A stretch of 64,000 bases of DNA from Runella slithyformis DSM 19594 (GTDB lineage: Bacteria; Bacteroidota; Bacteroidia; Cytophagales; Spirosomataceae): assembly GCF_000218895.1 (NCBI RefSeq), contig NC_015703.1:2865001-2929000 (forward strand). The letters are read 5' to 3'. A program made the translations under genes and the position numbers. Every line of letters starts with the position of its first letter. The first letter of the stretch is position 1. Shown piece by piece: positions 34,056 through 42,697 of the stretch. The notes beneath the pieces are model-generated. The model was not told the origin of the DNA, did not search any database, and was given only the letters and a program-made list of their open reading frames with translations.

Positions 34056-36389
34056 ATGACAGGTTATTTAAGCGGGTTGAACGAACCACAGGCGCAGGCC
34101 GTTACGCACGGCGAAGGGCCTTTGATGATTATTGCGGGAGCGGGTTCGGGAAAAACGCGTGTGCTGACCCTGCGGATTGCACACCTTATCGAAAACGGCG
34201 TTGATCCTTTTCGGATTTTGTCGTTGACCTTTACTAACAAAGCAGCGGGTGAAATGCGCGAGCGGATCGAGAAAGTAGTTGGTTTTGAGGCCCGTAACAT
34301 TTGGATGGGAACCTTTCACGCCGTCTTTGCCAAAATCCTGCGCATCGAAGCGCGTTATTTGGGCTATACTTCCGACTTTTCTATCTATGATACCGACGAT
34401 TCAAAATCGCTCATCAAGAGCATCGTCAAAGAGCTGAATCTGGATGATAAAACCTACAAACCGAATGTCGTCTTTAACCGTATTTCGGGCGCAAAGAACA
34501 ACCTGATCTCGGCAGACGATTACCTGGCCAATAAACTGTTCAGAGCCGACGACGAAGCCGCCAAACTTCCCGAGATCGGGCGATTGTATAAAGCCTATAC
34601 TACGCGTTGTTTTCAGGCCAACGCCATGGATTTTGATGATCTGCTGTATAATACCAACGTACTGTTTCGCGATTTTCCCGAAGTGCTGAATAAATACCAA
34701 CACAAATTTCAGTACGTATTGGTGGATGAGTTTCAGGATACCAACGTAGCCCAGTACCTCATTACCAGAAAGTTAGCGGCGGTACATCGCAACATTGCCG
34801 TCGTGGGCGACGATGCCCAAAGTATCTACGCCTTTCGCGGAGCCAATATTCAGAATATCCTGAATTTCGAAAAAGATTTCCCTGAAGTAAAAGTGGTCAA
34901 GTTGGAGCAAAATTACCGTTCCACTCAAACCATTGTCAACGCGGCTAATTCGGTCATTGCCCGCAATAAAGCGCAGTTGAAGAAAAATGTGTTTACGGCC
35001 AACGAAGAAGGGGTGCTGATTGATGTCGTAAAAGCGAGTTCGGACAACGAAGAAGGGCGGTTGATTGCCTCGGCGATTTTTGAAGAAAAAGTAAACAAGG
35101 GCCTGCGCAATACTGATTTTGCCATTTTGTACCGCACCAACGCCCAATCGCGTTCCTTTGAAGAAGCCCTTCGCCGGCAAAATATCAAGTACCGCATCAT
35201 TGGCGGACTGTCGTTTTACCAACGAAAAGAAATCAAGGACCTGCTGGCCTATCTGCGGTTTGTGGTGAATCAAAGCGACGAAGAGGCGTTTAAGCGAATT
35301 ATCAATTTGCCCAAACGCGGTATCGGCGATACGACCGTGGCCAAGATCGCGGTAACGGCCGCCGAAAATCAGGTGCCGGTTTGGGAAGTGGTTTCCAACA
35401 TTACCAAATACATTTCAGGACGGGCAGCGATGCCGATCGAAAGTTTTGCCATCCTTATCAAGAGTTTTAAATTATTGATCGAAGAAGGAAAAGATGCGTA
35501 CACCGTGGCGGCACACGTGGCCAAGACGTCAGGTATCCTGAAGGAATTGTACGAAGATAAAACCGTCGAAGGCTTGAGCCGCTACGAAAACGTGCAGGAA
35601 TTGCTGAATGCCATCAAGGAATTTGTGGATAACGCTGACAATGAAGACAAAACCATCAGCTCATTTCTGCAAACGGTTTCGCTGCTGACCAACGCTGACG
35701 AATCGGACGATGGCGATACCGACCGCGTCACGCTCATGACGATTCACGGAGCCAAGGGCCTGGAATTTAAGAATGTGTACGTGGTAGGATTGGAAGAAGG
35801 GCTGTTTCCCAGCCAAATGATGCTCGAAAAACGCGAAGATCTGGAAGAAGAACGTCGACTGTTTTACGTGGCCATCACCCGCGCCGAAAATAAACTGACT
35901 TTTTCCTACGCCGAAAGTCGCTACAATTGGGGGCGACTGAATATGTGTGAGCCAAGCCGTTTTTTATACGAAGTAGACCAACGTTTCCTGACTACTTCCA
36001 AAGGACGCCGTTCGGGAGGTTTTGACGATTATCGCAACAATGTCGAGCCGACCGCGATGAACTTTATTCGGAAACCTTCCGGTACTTCCGGCAGTGTACA
36101 AAAACCGAGCAGTGAAGGAAGTCCCACCACGCCGGCCAGTCGATTGTCGAGCGGGCAGCGGCCTTCTACGCAGGCAACGAGCGTACCGCAGTCGGCTTCT
36201 ACCGATTTTGTGGCGAGCGATACTTCCACGTTGGAAGAAGGCAACCGGGTAGAGCACTCTAAGTTTGGGAAAGGAACCGTGAAGAAAATGGACATCAACG
36301 GCACCGACCGCAAAGCCGTGATTCAGTTTGATACCGTCGGCGAAAAAACGCTGTTGCTGAGCTTTGCAAAGCTGCGGATTTTACGGTAA
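34056..36389 (+). CDS. pcrA: UvrD/PcrA-type DNA helicase
   Basis: About 777 residues. The ATG at 34056 gives MTGYLSGLNEPQAQAV, the normal start of the family; an ATG 12 codons upstream is not needed. SF1A motifs are in order: GAGSGKTRVL (Walker A), DEFQDTNVAQY (motif II), NYRSTQTIV (motif IV) and VTLMTIHGAKGLEFKNV (motif V). The tail (about 700-777; NRVEHSKFGKGTVKKMD) is the Tudor-like RNA-polymerase-interacting domain of PcrA/UvrD, after a Ser/Thr/Pro-rich linker. It works in repair, replication restart and removal of stalled polymerase. It could equally be named uvrD. Confidence 0.93.
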   Translation: MTGYLSGLNEPQAQAVTHGEGPLMIIAGAGSGKTRVLTLRIAHLIENGVDPFRILSLTFTNKAAGEMRERIEKVVGFEARNIWMGTFHAVFAKILRIEARYLGYTSDFSIYDTDDSKSLIKSIVKELNLDDKTYKPNVVFNRISGAKNNLISADDYLANKLFRADDEAAKLPEIGRLYKAYTTRCFQANAMDFDDLLYNTNVLFRDFPEVLNKYQHKFQYVLVDEFQDTNVAQYLITRKLAAVHRNIAVVGDDAQSIYAFRGANIQNILNFEKDFPEVKVVKLEQNYRSTQTIVNAANSVIARNKAQLKKNVFTANEEGVLIDVVKASSDNEEGRLIASAIFEEKVNKGLRNTDFAILYRTNAQSRSFEEALRRQNIKYRIIGGLSFYQRKEIKDLLAYLRFVVNQSDEEAFKRIINLPKRGIGDTTVAKIAVTAAENQVPVWEVVSNITKYISGRAAMPIESFAILIKSFKLLIEEGKDAYTVAAHVAKTSGILKELYEDKTVEGLSRYENVQELLNAIKEFVDNADNEDKTISSFLQTVSLLTNADESDDGDTDRVTLMTIHGAKGLEFKNVYVVGLEEGLFPSQMMLEKREDLEEERRLFYVAITRAENKLTFSYAESRYNWGRLNMCEPSRFLYEVDQRFLTTSKGRRSGGFDDYRNNVEPTAMNFIRKPSGTSGSVQKPSSEGSPTTPASRLSSGQRPSTQATSVPQSASTDFVASDTSTLEEGNRVEHSKFGKGTVKKMDINGTDRKAVIQFDTVGEKTLLLSFAKLRILR

Positions 36390-36425
36390 CTTGTAAAAAG
36401 GTTAAGACATAGCTCAACTAAAAAT

Positions 36426-36998
36426 ATGGGAACAGTAGTTGAAAAACTATACAGTGTGGATGAATACTTTACTTTAGAGGACAAATCTGAAGTTCGCCAC
36501 GAATTTTATTATGGAGAATTAATTGAAATGCCGGGAGAAACTACTACAGCTAACTTAATCGCTTTGAATATTGCATTCTTCTTCAAAGCCCTTTTCAGAC
36601 AGTTGAAAGGTTATGCTTTTTTTGCTCATTATGTAAAATTGATGGTAATGAACAATAGAGTCTATCGTTACCCCGATTTAGTAGTAATCCACCAAAAAGG
36701 AGATCAAAAAAAGTACGTTACAGATCCTGTCCTGATTGTGGAAGTACTTTCGGAAAGTACTGAGAATATAGATAGAGACAAAAAACGCTTAGAATATTTT
36801 GGATTAGCTTCTCTACAGTACTATCTCACGATTCACCAAGATGAGCCTATCGTAGAGATTTACAGCCGCAGTGGAAAAAGTTGGCAATTTGATTTTTACA
36901 CTTCTTTGGAGGATGTTGTTCGGCTCCCTTTTTTTGAAACTGAAATAATCCTTAGTGAGATTTTTGAAGGCGTCAGTTTTGAGAAAAAAGGAGAATAA
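36426..36998 (+). CDS. Uma2-family (DUF820) PD-(D/E)XK endonuclease
   Basis: The 190-residue protein belongs to the Uma2 family, found in large numbers in cyanobacteria and some Bacteroidota. The nuclease core is visible: an N-terminal helix-strand region YSVDEYFTLEDKSEVRHEFYYGELIEMPG, the catalytic strand YRYPDLVVIH (PD, about residue 78) and VLIVEVLSEST (E-x-x, about 103-113). The biological role is unknown. The gene starts 37 bases after uvrD, and the base composition around it looks richer in A+T than in its neighbours (by eye), suggesting a late arrival in this repair-gene cluster. Confidence 0.85.
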   Translation: MGTVVEKLYSVDEYFTLEDKSEVRHEFYYGELIEMPGETTTANLIALNIAFFFKALFRQLKGYAFFAHYVKLMVMNNRVYRYPDLVVIHQKGDQKKYVTDPVLIVEVLSESTENIDRDKKRLEYFGLASLQYYLTIHQDEPIVEIYSRSGKSWQFDFYTSLEDVVRLPFFETEIILSEIFEGVSFEKKGE

Positions 36999-37021
36999 AT
37001 GCTCATTCCTCAATAGGTGAT

Positions 37022-37612
37022 TTACCTTAATGCCAGCTTGATCAATTGCTCCACCGTAATTTGGTCACCTTCGCGCTTGAGGATGGTGTCTACGCTCTTT
37101 TCGGCGGTAGGCTTCGGAATACCGAGCATGGTCAGGGCCGCGATTGCTTCGCTGCGTACCTGACTGTTGGCAGTTAGGAAGATATTCGGCTGGGTGGCAA
37201 TAATTCCTTCTTTTTTGATCTTATCTTTCAGGTCGATGATGACCCGTTGGGCCGTCTTGCCGCCAATTCCCTTGATGGTCTGGATCAGCTTAACGTCTTC
37301 ATTGACGATGGCATTTTTGATCTCAGAGGCCGAAAGCGAAGACAGCATAATTAATGCCGTAGCGGCCCCTACGCCTGATACACTGATCAGATCCAAAAAG
37401 AGAATCTTTTCAGTCGGCTCGGCAAAGCCGTAGAGCACGTGGGCATCTTCCCTGATTTGCTGATAGGTAATGACCTTACAGGCTTCGCCCGGATTGGGCA
37501 GTGCGGCGTAGGTTTGCAGAGATATTTTTACTTCATAACCAACCCCGCCCACATCCATGATGATATAGGCGGGGTCTTTATGCGCAAGTTTGCCGTTTAG
37601 GTATGCTATCAT
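37022..37612 (-). CDS. ruvA: Holliday junction branch migration protein RuvA
   Basis: The 196-residue protein starts at MIAYLNGKLAHKDP (the typical RuvA start), seven codons inside the longest possible frame. An N-terminal OB fold, two helix-hairpin-helix motifs around VSGVGAATALIMLS and IKGIGGKTAQRVIIDL (about residues 77-120), and a flexible linker to domain III (EAIAALTMLGIP) all match the family. RuvA binds Holliday junctions as a tetramer and loads RuvB. It has a pair of inverted repeats just upstream, between the Dabb gene and its start. Confidence 0.95.
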   Translation of the reverse strand: MIAYLNGKLAHKDPAYIIMDVGGVGYEVKISLQTYAALPNPGEACKVITYQQIREDAHVLYGFAEPTEKILFLDLISVSGVGAATALIMLSSLSASEIKNAIVNEDVKLIQTIKGIGGKTAQRVIIDLKDKIKKEGIIATQPNIFLTANSQVRSEAIAALTMLGIPKPTAEKSVDTILKREGDQITVEQLIKLALR

Positions 37613-37613
37613 A

Positions 37614-37690
37614 AGCCCCTGTTTCCCCAAAGGGGATGTTGCGTTTACTAAAAAGATAATTATTCAAACTCCCCTTTAGGGCAGGGGGCT
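37614..37690. repeat. Inverted pair of C/G-rich hairpins before ruvA
   Basis: AAGCCCCTGTTTCCCCAAAGGGGATG and, in opposite orientation, the similar AAACTCCCCTTTAGGGCAGGGGGCT flank an A/T-rich centre. Each half can fold alone and the two can pair with each other. They fill most of the space between the Dabb-domain stop and ruvA and could be a terminator-like element or dispersed repeat. Confidence 0.5.
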
Positions 37691-38065
37691 TTATTTCTGA
37701 GTCCAGTAATCAACCACCAGGACTTTGTCGAGGTAAGGCCCAAGCACTTTGCCAAAGGCTTTGTGGTCGGGGTGCGGCAGATACACGGCGCGGTCGGCTT
37801 CTGAGTTGAATGTCAGGAAAAAGCAGTGGGTAAAACCCTGTGCCAGACCTTCGGGGCTGTTGTTGGTGCCCCACTCGTAGCCTTTGATTTCTTTGATTTG
37901 GGTAGGAAGCTTACGAAACGCATCTTCTACCGATTTGACCTGTTCGGGCGTAGCGGTGTCCTTAAATTTGAACATCACCACGTGACGGAGTACTTTATCA
38001 GATTTTTGGGCCATGGCACCAAACGCAAAAAAGGTTAAAAAAAGAGCTAAGAATTTAGTTTTCAT
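37691..38065 (-). CDS. Dabb-domain stress-responsive dimeric alpha/beta-barrel protein, exported
   Basis: The 124-residue protein has a signal peptide (MKTKFLALFLTFFAFGAMAQ) and then a Dabb domain: LRHVVMFKFKDTATPEQV, then YEWGTNNSPEGLAQGFTHCFFLTF and YLPHPDHKAF. Dabb proteins dimerise into ferredoxin-like alpha-beta barrels; their functions are mostly unknown (some are plant stress-induced, others polyketide cyclases). The HxxH-rich final segment is typical. It is read with the 66-residue gene upstream, 42 bases away. Confidence 0.85.
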   Translation of the reverse strand: MKTKFLALFLTFFAFGAMAQKSDKVLRHVVMFKFKDTATPEQVKSVEDAFRKLPTQIKEIKGYEWGTNNSPEGLAQGFTHCFFLTFNSEADRAVYLPHPDHKAFGKVLGPYLDKVLVVDYWTQK

Positions 38066-38107
38066 GCAACAGGAATTAATGCAAAATGAATTGATTAAAT
38101 AAAAAAA

Positions 38108-38308
38108 CTAGCCGGAACAGTTAATGCACTCGCCGCTGTCGTCGCGTACGCTGCGCTCAAATTCACCTAATTGCTCTTTCAGCTCCAAAATTTCATCTTC
38201 CACTTCACAACGGTCGAAGAGGGATAATTCGCCGGAAGCAATTTGTTTTTCAAGCTCTTTGAGTTTCACGCGCATTTCGGAAACTTCCATGAGTGTTAGA
38301 GTAGCCAT
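38108..38308 (-). CDS. 66-residue coiled-coil protein with terminal CxxC
   Basis: The ATG at 38308 encodes MATLTLMEVSEMRVKLKELEKQ..ECINCSG. Residues 9-55 are a continuous charged helix with heptad spacing, and the protein ends two residues after a CINC pair. The family is unknown; the CxxC after a coiled coil recalls the start of a DksA/TraR zinc finger, but no second CxxC exists. It may be a metal-binding or redox dimer. It lies between a lipoprotein gene and the Dabb gene on the same strand. Confidence 0.55.
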   Translation of the reverse strand: MATLTLMEVSEMRVKLKELEKQIASGELSLFDRCEVEDEILELKEQLGEFERSVRDDSGECINCSG

Positions 38309-38381
38309 GATAGTTATTGGGGAATAAAATGAAACAGACTGTTTTGTGAATGCGAAAATTACTGAAAAAGTTCTGAAAAAA

Positions 38382-39248
38382 CTACTGAACGGCGGGCCCT
38401 TCGTGCCACCATTCGTCGTTTTCCCAGTAATTGTCCCACCCCAGGTGACGGTACTTTTTGTTGATTTCCACCTCTCGTTCGCCAATGGCAAAATCCGTTA
38501 AAATGTTGTTGGCGAAGGCAAAAAGATCGCGCGCCCACACGACGGGCTTGGTTATTTTTTTCTTATAATCGGTCCATGAACCTTCAAATTTAAACCCGCT
38601 GGCCTCTGCGGGCGCATTGGGCGAAAAATACCAAAGTTCGACCTGACCATCCTTCCGTTCAAAGAAATCCATGAACATTTTGCCCGTAAAAATACCCGAC
38701 CCTTTGGTCGTTTCATTTTCTTTCAGCTCAAAATCAGCTACGGTGGTATAGGCTTCTTTCAGCTCAAATTCATCATGATTATAATGCTCCTGATTGAGGT
38801 TGGGATCTTTGAAGGTAGCTAATTTTGTAAAGGTAACGGTTCCTTCAAAGGGTGTAATTTTGGTCTTGAAACGGTCTTTTCCCGCTACATGATACACGTT
38901 CGGCTGAAGTGAATCGCGGGAGACCTTTGAAAAAAAGAATTCAATACGATAATGATCATCGCCATAGAAGCCGTCGAAACGGCTGGCGTAGCTCCCGTCG
39001 ATGCTCGGCTCATGGAGTAATAAAGCGACATCATGATTACTGAAAAAAGCATTGGCTTCGCTAACAGGCAGGTCTGTGATTTGAATGGGTTGCAGCGGGG
39101 CGGTGGTGTCTTTACGCAGCGAATCAATGGCGTCTTTGTGAGTAACAAGCTTAATGGGGACAGCGGTGGGTTTTGAGTTGTCGCTGGCGTTGCGTGTGCA
39201 GGAGAAACCCAAAATAAGAAGAAAAAACAGCGGTAGGGAATAATTCAT
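38382..39248 (-). CDS. Lipoprotein of unknown function
   Basis: 288 residues from the ATG at 39248, which starts an SPII signal peptide with lipobox LGFSC (MNYSLPLFFLLILGFSC). The mature region contains several segments of polar alternating strands such as FDGFYGDDHYRIEFFFSKV and KGSGIFTGKMFMDFFE. I do not recognise a domain. It is probably an outer-membrane or periplasmic lipoprotein of beta-rich fold. It follows the DUF2306 gene 47 bases downstream on the minus strand and may belong to the trpB transcript. Confidence 0.6.
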   Translation of the reverse strand: MNYSLPLFFLLILGFSCTRNASDNSKPTAVPIKLVTHKDAIDSLRKDTTAPLQPIQITDLPVSEANAFFSNHDVALLLHEPSIDGSYASRFDGFYGDDHYRIEFFFSKVSRDSLQPNVYHVAGKDRFKTKITPFEGTVTFTKLATFKDPNLNQEHYNHDEFELKEAYTTVADFELKENETTKGSGIFTGKMFMDFFERKDGQVELWYFSPNAPAEASGFKFEGSWTDYKKKITKPVVWARDLFAFANNILTDFAIGEREVEINKKYRHLGWDNYWENDEWWHEGPAVQ

Positions 39249-39295
39249 TGAGTGTATTTGCCTGTATAAAAAATGGTCAATCCGACCGTGTTTGT

Positions 39296-39964
39296 TTACT
39301 TTTTCAGCAGGGTTACCAATTTTGCCCCCATTCCGGCATAAAGGCATCCTTCCGCAATGACCAAGTTACCCACCCAAGATAACCACGTAACGGTCAGGTA
39401 GGTTTCGATGGGCTTGGTATGAAACAGATACACCATGGCATAACTTCCTACCCGTAAACTCATGGCGGCAAGGGTAACGGCGTAGCTTCGCATCATCCAT
39501 TCAGTGTGCGTTTGCCAACGCTTTTGCCGAATCTCGCGCCACGCAATATAAGTAGTGAGCCACCATACGATGCACTGCAACGAAAACCCGACTTTGGCAG
39601 GCAGGCCTCCATTGGCATAAAGGGCTAAACCCAACCCCGAAGGAGCTGCCAAAAGCAGTATCGAAAATACGTAAACTTTTCCAAGCGTCCGGTGGAGGTG
39701 CGGATATTTTTTTACGAAAGCAGGAATAAATTGCGCTATTCCAATACCCATGACCCACAAACTGCTGACGATGTGGATATAAAAAGAAACCTGAAAATCC
39801 CGACGACCCAACACTCGATCGGTTTTGGTGGTCAAAAAGTCAATTTCCGGTTCAAAACTCAGATACGGAACGACTTTGGTGAGCATCAGTAGGGTAAAGG
39901 CACCGACAAAAAGAAGAAAAAGGGCAGAAAAAAATCGACCTAATGACATTTTTCTACCCTTCAT
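39296..39964 (-). CDS. DUF2306 membrane protein
   Basis: The 222-residue protein has about seven membrane segments and the arrangement of the DUF2306 family (GVFTLLMLTKVVPY-like start, IHIVSSLWVMGIGIAQF, YPHLHRTLGKVYVFSILL, THTEWMMRSYAVTLAAMSLRV). The conserved His residues in HRTLGK and HTEWM are family hallmarks. The function is unknown; some members are annotated as cytochrome-like. Its ATG is four bases from the trpB stop, so the two are tightly coupled, which is a surprising context. Confidence 0.75.
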   Translation of the reverse strand: MKGRKMSLGRFFSALFLLFVGAFTLLMLTKVVPYLSFEPEIDFLTTKTDRVLGRRDFQVSFYIHIVSSLWVMGIGIAQFIPAFVKKYPHLHRTLGKVYVFSILLLAAPSGLGLALYANGGLPAKVGFSLQCIVWWLTTYIAWREIRQKRWQTHTEWMMRSYAVTLAAMSLRVGSYAMVYLFHTKPIETYLTVTWLSWVGNLVIAEGCLYAGMGAKLVTLLKK

Positions 39965-39968
39965 ATGA

Positions 39969-41165
39969 TTACAAATACTTCATGAACGTAGCCAGATCTT
40001 TATCGCCGCGACCTGACAGGTTGATGACCACTGTTTCGTTGGGGGTGGCTTTCAGGTAAGGCAGTACGGCCAGTGCGTGGGCACTTTCGATGGCCGGAAT
40101 GATGCCTTCCAGTTTGGCAAGCTCCATGGAAGAAGCAATGGATTCATCGTCGGTAATGGCAAAAAACTGCGCGCGGTGACTGTCAAATAAGTGCGCATGC
40201 AACGGCCCGATGCCCGGATAATCCAACCCTGCCGAAATAGAGTGCGGCTCCACCACTTGGCCGTCTTCGGTTTGCATCAGAATGCTTTTGCTGCCGTGCA
40301 GTACGCCGATCTTACCCAAAAAGGTCGTAGCGGCCGACAATCCCGAATCAACCCCGTGCCCGCCGGCTTCGGCAGCGACGAGTTTGACGGATTCATCGTC
40401 CAAGAAATGAAAGAATGCCCCCGCTGCATTGGAACCGCCGCCTACGCACGCAATGACGTAATCGGGGAGTTCGGAGCCGGTTTTTTCGAACAACTGTTTT
40501 TTGATCTCTTCCGAAATAACCGACTGAAACCGCGCGACCATGTCGGGATAAGGGTGGGGGCCTACCACCGAGCCGATAATGTAATGCGTATCGGTGGGAT
40601 GGTTGATCCAGTGGCGCATGGCCTCGTTGGTCGCATCTTTGAGGGTTTTGGAGCCGCTGCTTGCCGGGCGCACTTCCGCGCCGAGCATTTTCATGCGGGC
40701 TACGTTGGGGGCCTGACGCTCAATGTCAATCTCACCCATGTACACGATGCACTCCATACCCATGAGCGCACACACCGTGGCGGTGGCTACGCCGTGTTGA
40801 CCGGCACCCGTTTCGGCCACAATTTTCTGTTTGCCGAGCCGGCGTGCCAACAGGATCTGTCCGATGGTATTGTTGACTTTATGGGCGCCCGTGTGGCAAA
40901 GGTCCTCTCGTTTGAGGTAGATATTGGTATTGTATTTCTCGGAAAGTCTTTGTGCCAAATACAAAGGCGTGGGACGACCGACATAATCGCGCAATAATCC
41001 GTGAAATTCTTCCTGAAAATCGGGCTGAGCGATGATTTTTAAATAATTATCACGCAGTTCTTCCACGTTGGGGTAGAGCATTTCGGGAATGTAAGCGCCC
41101 CCGAATTGTCCGTAATAGCCGCGTTCGTTGACTTGATAAGCTGATTGGTTTTGTAGTGCGGTCAT
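39969..41165 (-). CDS. trpB: Tryptophan synthase beta chain
   Basis: 398 residues from MTALQNQSAYQVNERGYYGQFGGAY, the standard start, chosen over an upstream codon. The PLP-lysine lies in HTGAHKVNNTIGQ (about residue 90), the phosphate loop GGGSNAAG is near residue 237, and the family signature LKREDLCHTGAHK is intact. It joins indole and serine to give tryptophan. The normal partner trpA is absent from the window; the next gene is a DUF2306 protein four bases away. The gene closes a dispersed trp operon. Confidence 0.95.
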   Translation of the reverse strand: MTALQNQSAYQVNERGYYGQFGGAYIPEMLYPNVEELRDNYLKIIAQPDFQEEFHGLLRDYVGRPTPLYLAQRLSEKYNTNIYLKREDLCHTGAHKVNNTIGQILLARRLGKQKIVAETGAGQHGVATATVCALMGMECIVYMGEIDIERQAPNVARMKMLGAEVRPASSGSKTLKDATNEAMRHWINHPTDTHYIIGSVVGPHPYPDMVARFQSVISEEIKKQLFEKTGSELPDYVIACVGGGSNAAGAFFHFLDDESVKLVAAEAGGHGVDSGLSAATTFLGKIGVLHGSKSILMQTEDGQVVEPHSISAGLDYPGIGPLHAHLFDSHRAQFFAITDDESIASSMELAKLEGIIPAIESAHALAVLPYLKATPNETVVINLSGRGDKDLATFMKYL

Positions 41166-41225
41166 GGTCGTGCGAATGATGCTTTGCTCAACTTTTGTCA
41201 GCTGAACGTTGGTCAAAAAATAGGT

Positions 41226-41876
41226 TTACGCTTCAATTTCTTCTTCTTCTTCAATCGGACGGATGAGCTCAAACAGCCGGCGGAGGGCGTCGATATCCTT
41301 GACGGCCGGGGCCGTTTCAAATTTACTGTTTACATCCAAACCGTAGATTTTTACCTTTAATTCATTGATCTGAACGATATTTTCGAGCGAGAGCCCACCG
41401 CTCAGGAAAAAAGGCCGATCGTTGTCGTAGCGATTCAGAATCGTCCAGTCAAACGTGACTCCGTTTCCTCCGGGATTGGCTCCTTTGGCGTCAAAAAGAA
41501 AATAATCGCAGTGAGGTTTGTAGTTGTTGAGCGTGGCAAAATTAAAGTCGGTCTCAATGGAAAATGCTTTGATGATGTTGGCTCCGCGCATTTTGAGCGT
41601 ACGGCAAAAATCCGGGGTTTCGCTGCCGTGCAGCTGTACGTATTGCAGATCGTATTTTTTGGCCATCCGCAGAATGTAGTCAGGGTTCGCATTCACAAAA
41701 ACACCTACCTTTTTGATGGGCTTTGGGATGGTTCTGATGAATTCTTCGTCGAGGCTTTCGCCCACAAAACGCGGAGATTTATCAAAAAAAATGAACCCGA
41801 TAAAATCAGGTTTTAACTCAATCAATTGGGCCAAATTAGCCGTTTCGCGCATTCCGCACACTTTGATTTTCATCAT
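41226..41876 (-). CDS. trpF: Phosphoribosylanthranilate isomerase
   Basis: 216 residues with a TIM-barrel fold. The catalytic Cys is in KVCGMRETANLAQL (near the N terminus) and the phosphate loop is FLSGGLSLENI with GLDVNSKFE (Asp acid, near residue 180). Two consecutive Met codons allow a start at 41876 or 41873. It converts PRA to CdRP. The C-terminal tail EEEEEIEA is unusually acidic. It begins 17 bases after trpC. Confidence 0.93.
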   Translation of the reverse strand: MMKIKVCGMRETANLAQLIELKPDFIGFIFFDKSPRFVGESLDEEFIRTIPKPIKKVGVFVNANPDYILRMAKKYDLQYVQLHGSETPDFCRTLKMRGANIIKAFSIETDFNFATLNNYKPHCDYFLFDAKGANPGGNGVTFDWTILNRYDNDRPFFLSGGLSLENIVQINELKVKIYGLDVNSKFETAPAVKDIDALRRLFELIRPIEEEEEIEA

Positions 41877-41893
41877 GAGGCAATTCGATTAAA

Positions 41894-42697
41894 TTATGAA
41901 TGACCGACAGGCTGAAAGCGGTCAATGAGTTCTTTTAATGCCAATCCCGGATTGTCGTTTACCATGAATGTTTCACCGATCAAAAAGCCCTGATAACCCG
42001 CACTTCTTAACTGCTGAATGGTTTCGGCGTCTTTTAAGCCACTTTCTGATATTTTGACGAATTCATCGGGAATACGTTGCGCTAATTCCAATGAAGTTTC
42101 AATGGAGGTAACAAAGGTTTTCAGATTCCGATTGTTGACTCCTACCATATCAACATATTCGCACACACTTTGTTCCAATTCTTCTCGATCATGCACTTCC
42201 AGCAATACTTCCAACCCCAATTCCCGGGCCTGACGACCCAAGTGACGAACCTCAGCGGGGGTGAGGCAAGCCGCGATAAGCAGAATGACGTCGGCTCCGA
42301 TGGCTTTGGCTTCCCATAATTGGTATTCGTCGATCATGAAGTCTTTGCGAAGCATGGGCGTAGCCGGATTGGCTGTACGTGCTTTGGCGAAATCGACAAA
42401 GGTGCCGCCGAAAAATTCGGTATCCGTCAATACCGACAGACCGCAGGCCCCTGCTTCTACGTAGCCTTTGGTGACGATCTCGGGCAGCACGCGGTCATTG
42501 ATGATGCCTTTGGAAGGGGATTTTCGTTTGAATTCCGAAATGACGCCCGAGGCACCGTTGGCGGTCAGGGCATTTTTCAGCGACAGGGTGGTACGGCTGA
42601 ACAAAGGGGCTTTTTCCAAATCTGCAATACTTGTTTTCGCCTTGGCTTCTGCCACTTCGATGCGTTTGTGGGCTACTATTTTGTCTAAAATATTCAT
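41894..42697 (-). CDS. trpC: Indole-3-glycerol phosphate synthase
   Basis: 267 residues. The barrel carries VISEFKRKSPSKG (near residue 56), LSVLTDTEFFGG (near 85) and VGVNNRNLKTF (near 178), family signatures including the catalytic Lys and Glu. Its ATG overlaps the last base of the Uma2 stop codon (TAATG), implying translational coupling to that nuclease gene. It is unfused to TrpF, which is encoded separately. Confidence 0.95.
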   Translation of the reverse strand: MNILDKIVAHKRIEVAEAKAKTSIADLEKAPLFSRTTLSLKNALTANGASGVISEFKRKSPSKGIINDRVLPEIVTKGYVEAGACGLSVLTDTEFFGGTFVDFAKARTANPATPMLRKDFMIDEYQLWEAKAIGADVILLIAACLTPAEVRHLGRQARELGLEVLLEVHDREELEQSVCEYVDMVGVNNRNLKTFVTSIETSLELAQRIPDEFVKISESGLKDAETIQQLRSAGYQGFLIGETFMVNDNPGLALKELIDRFQPVGHS

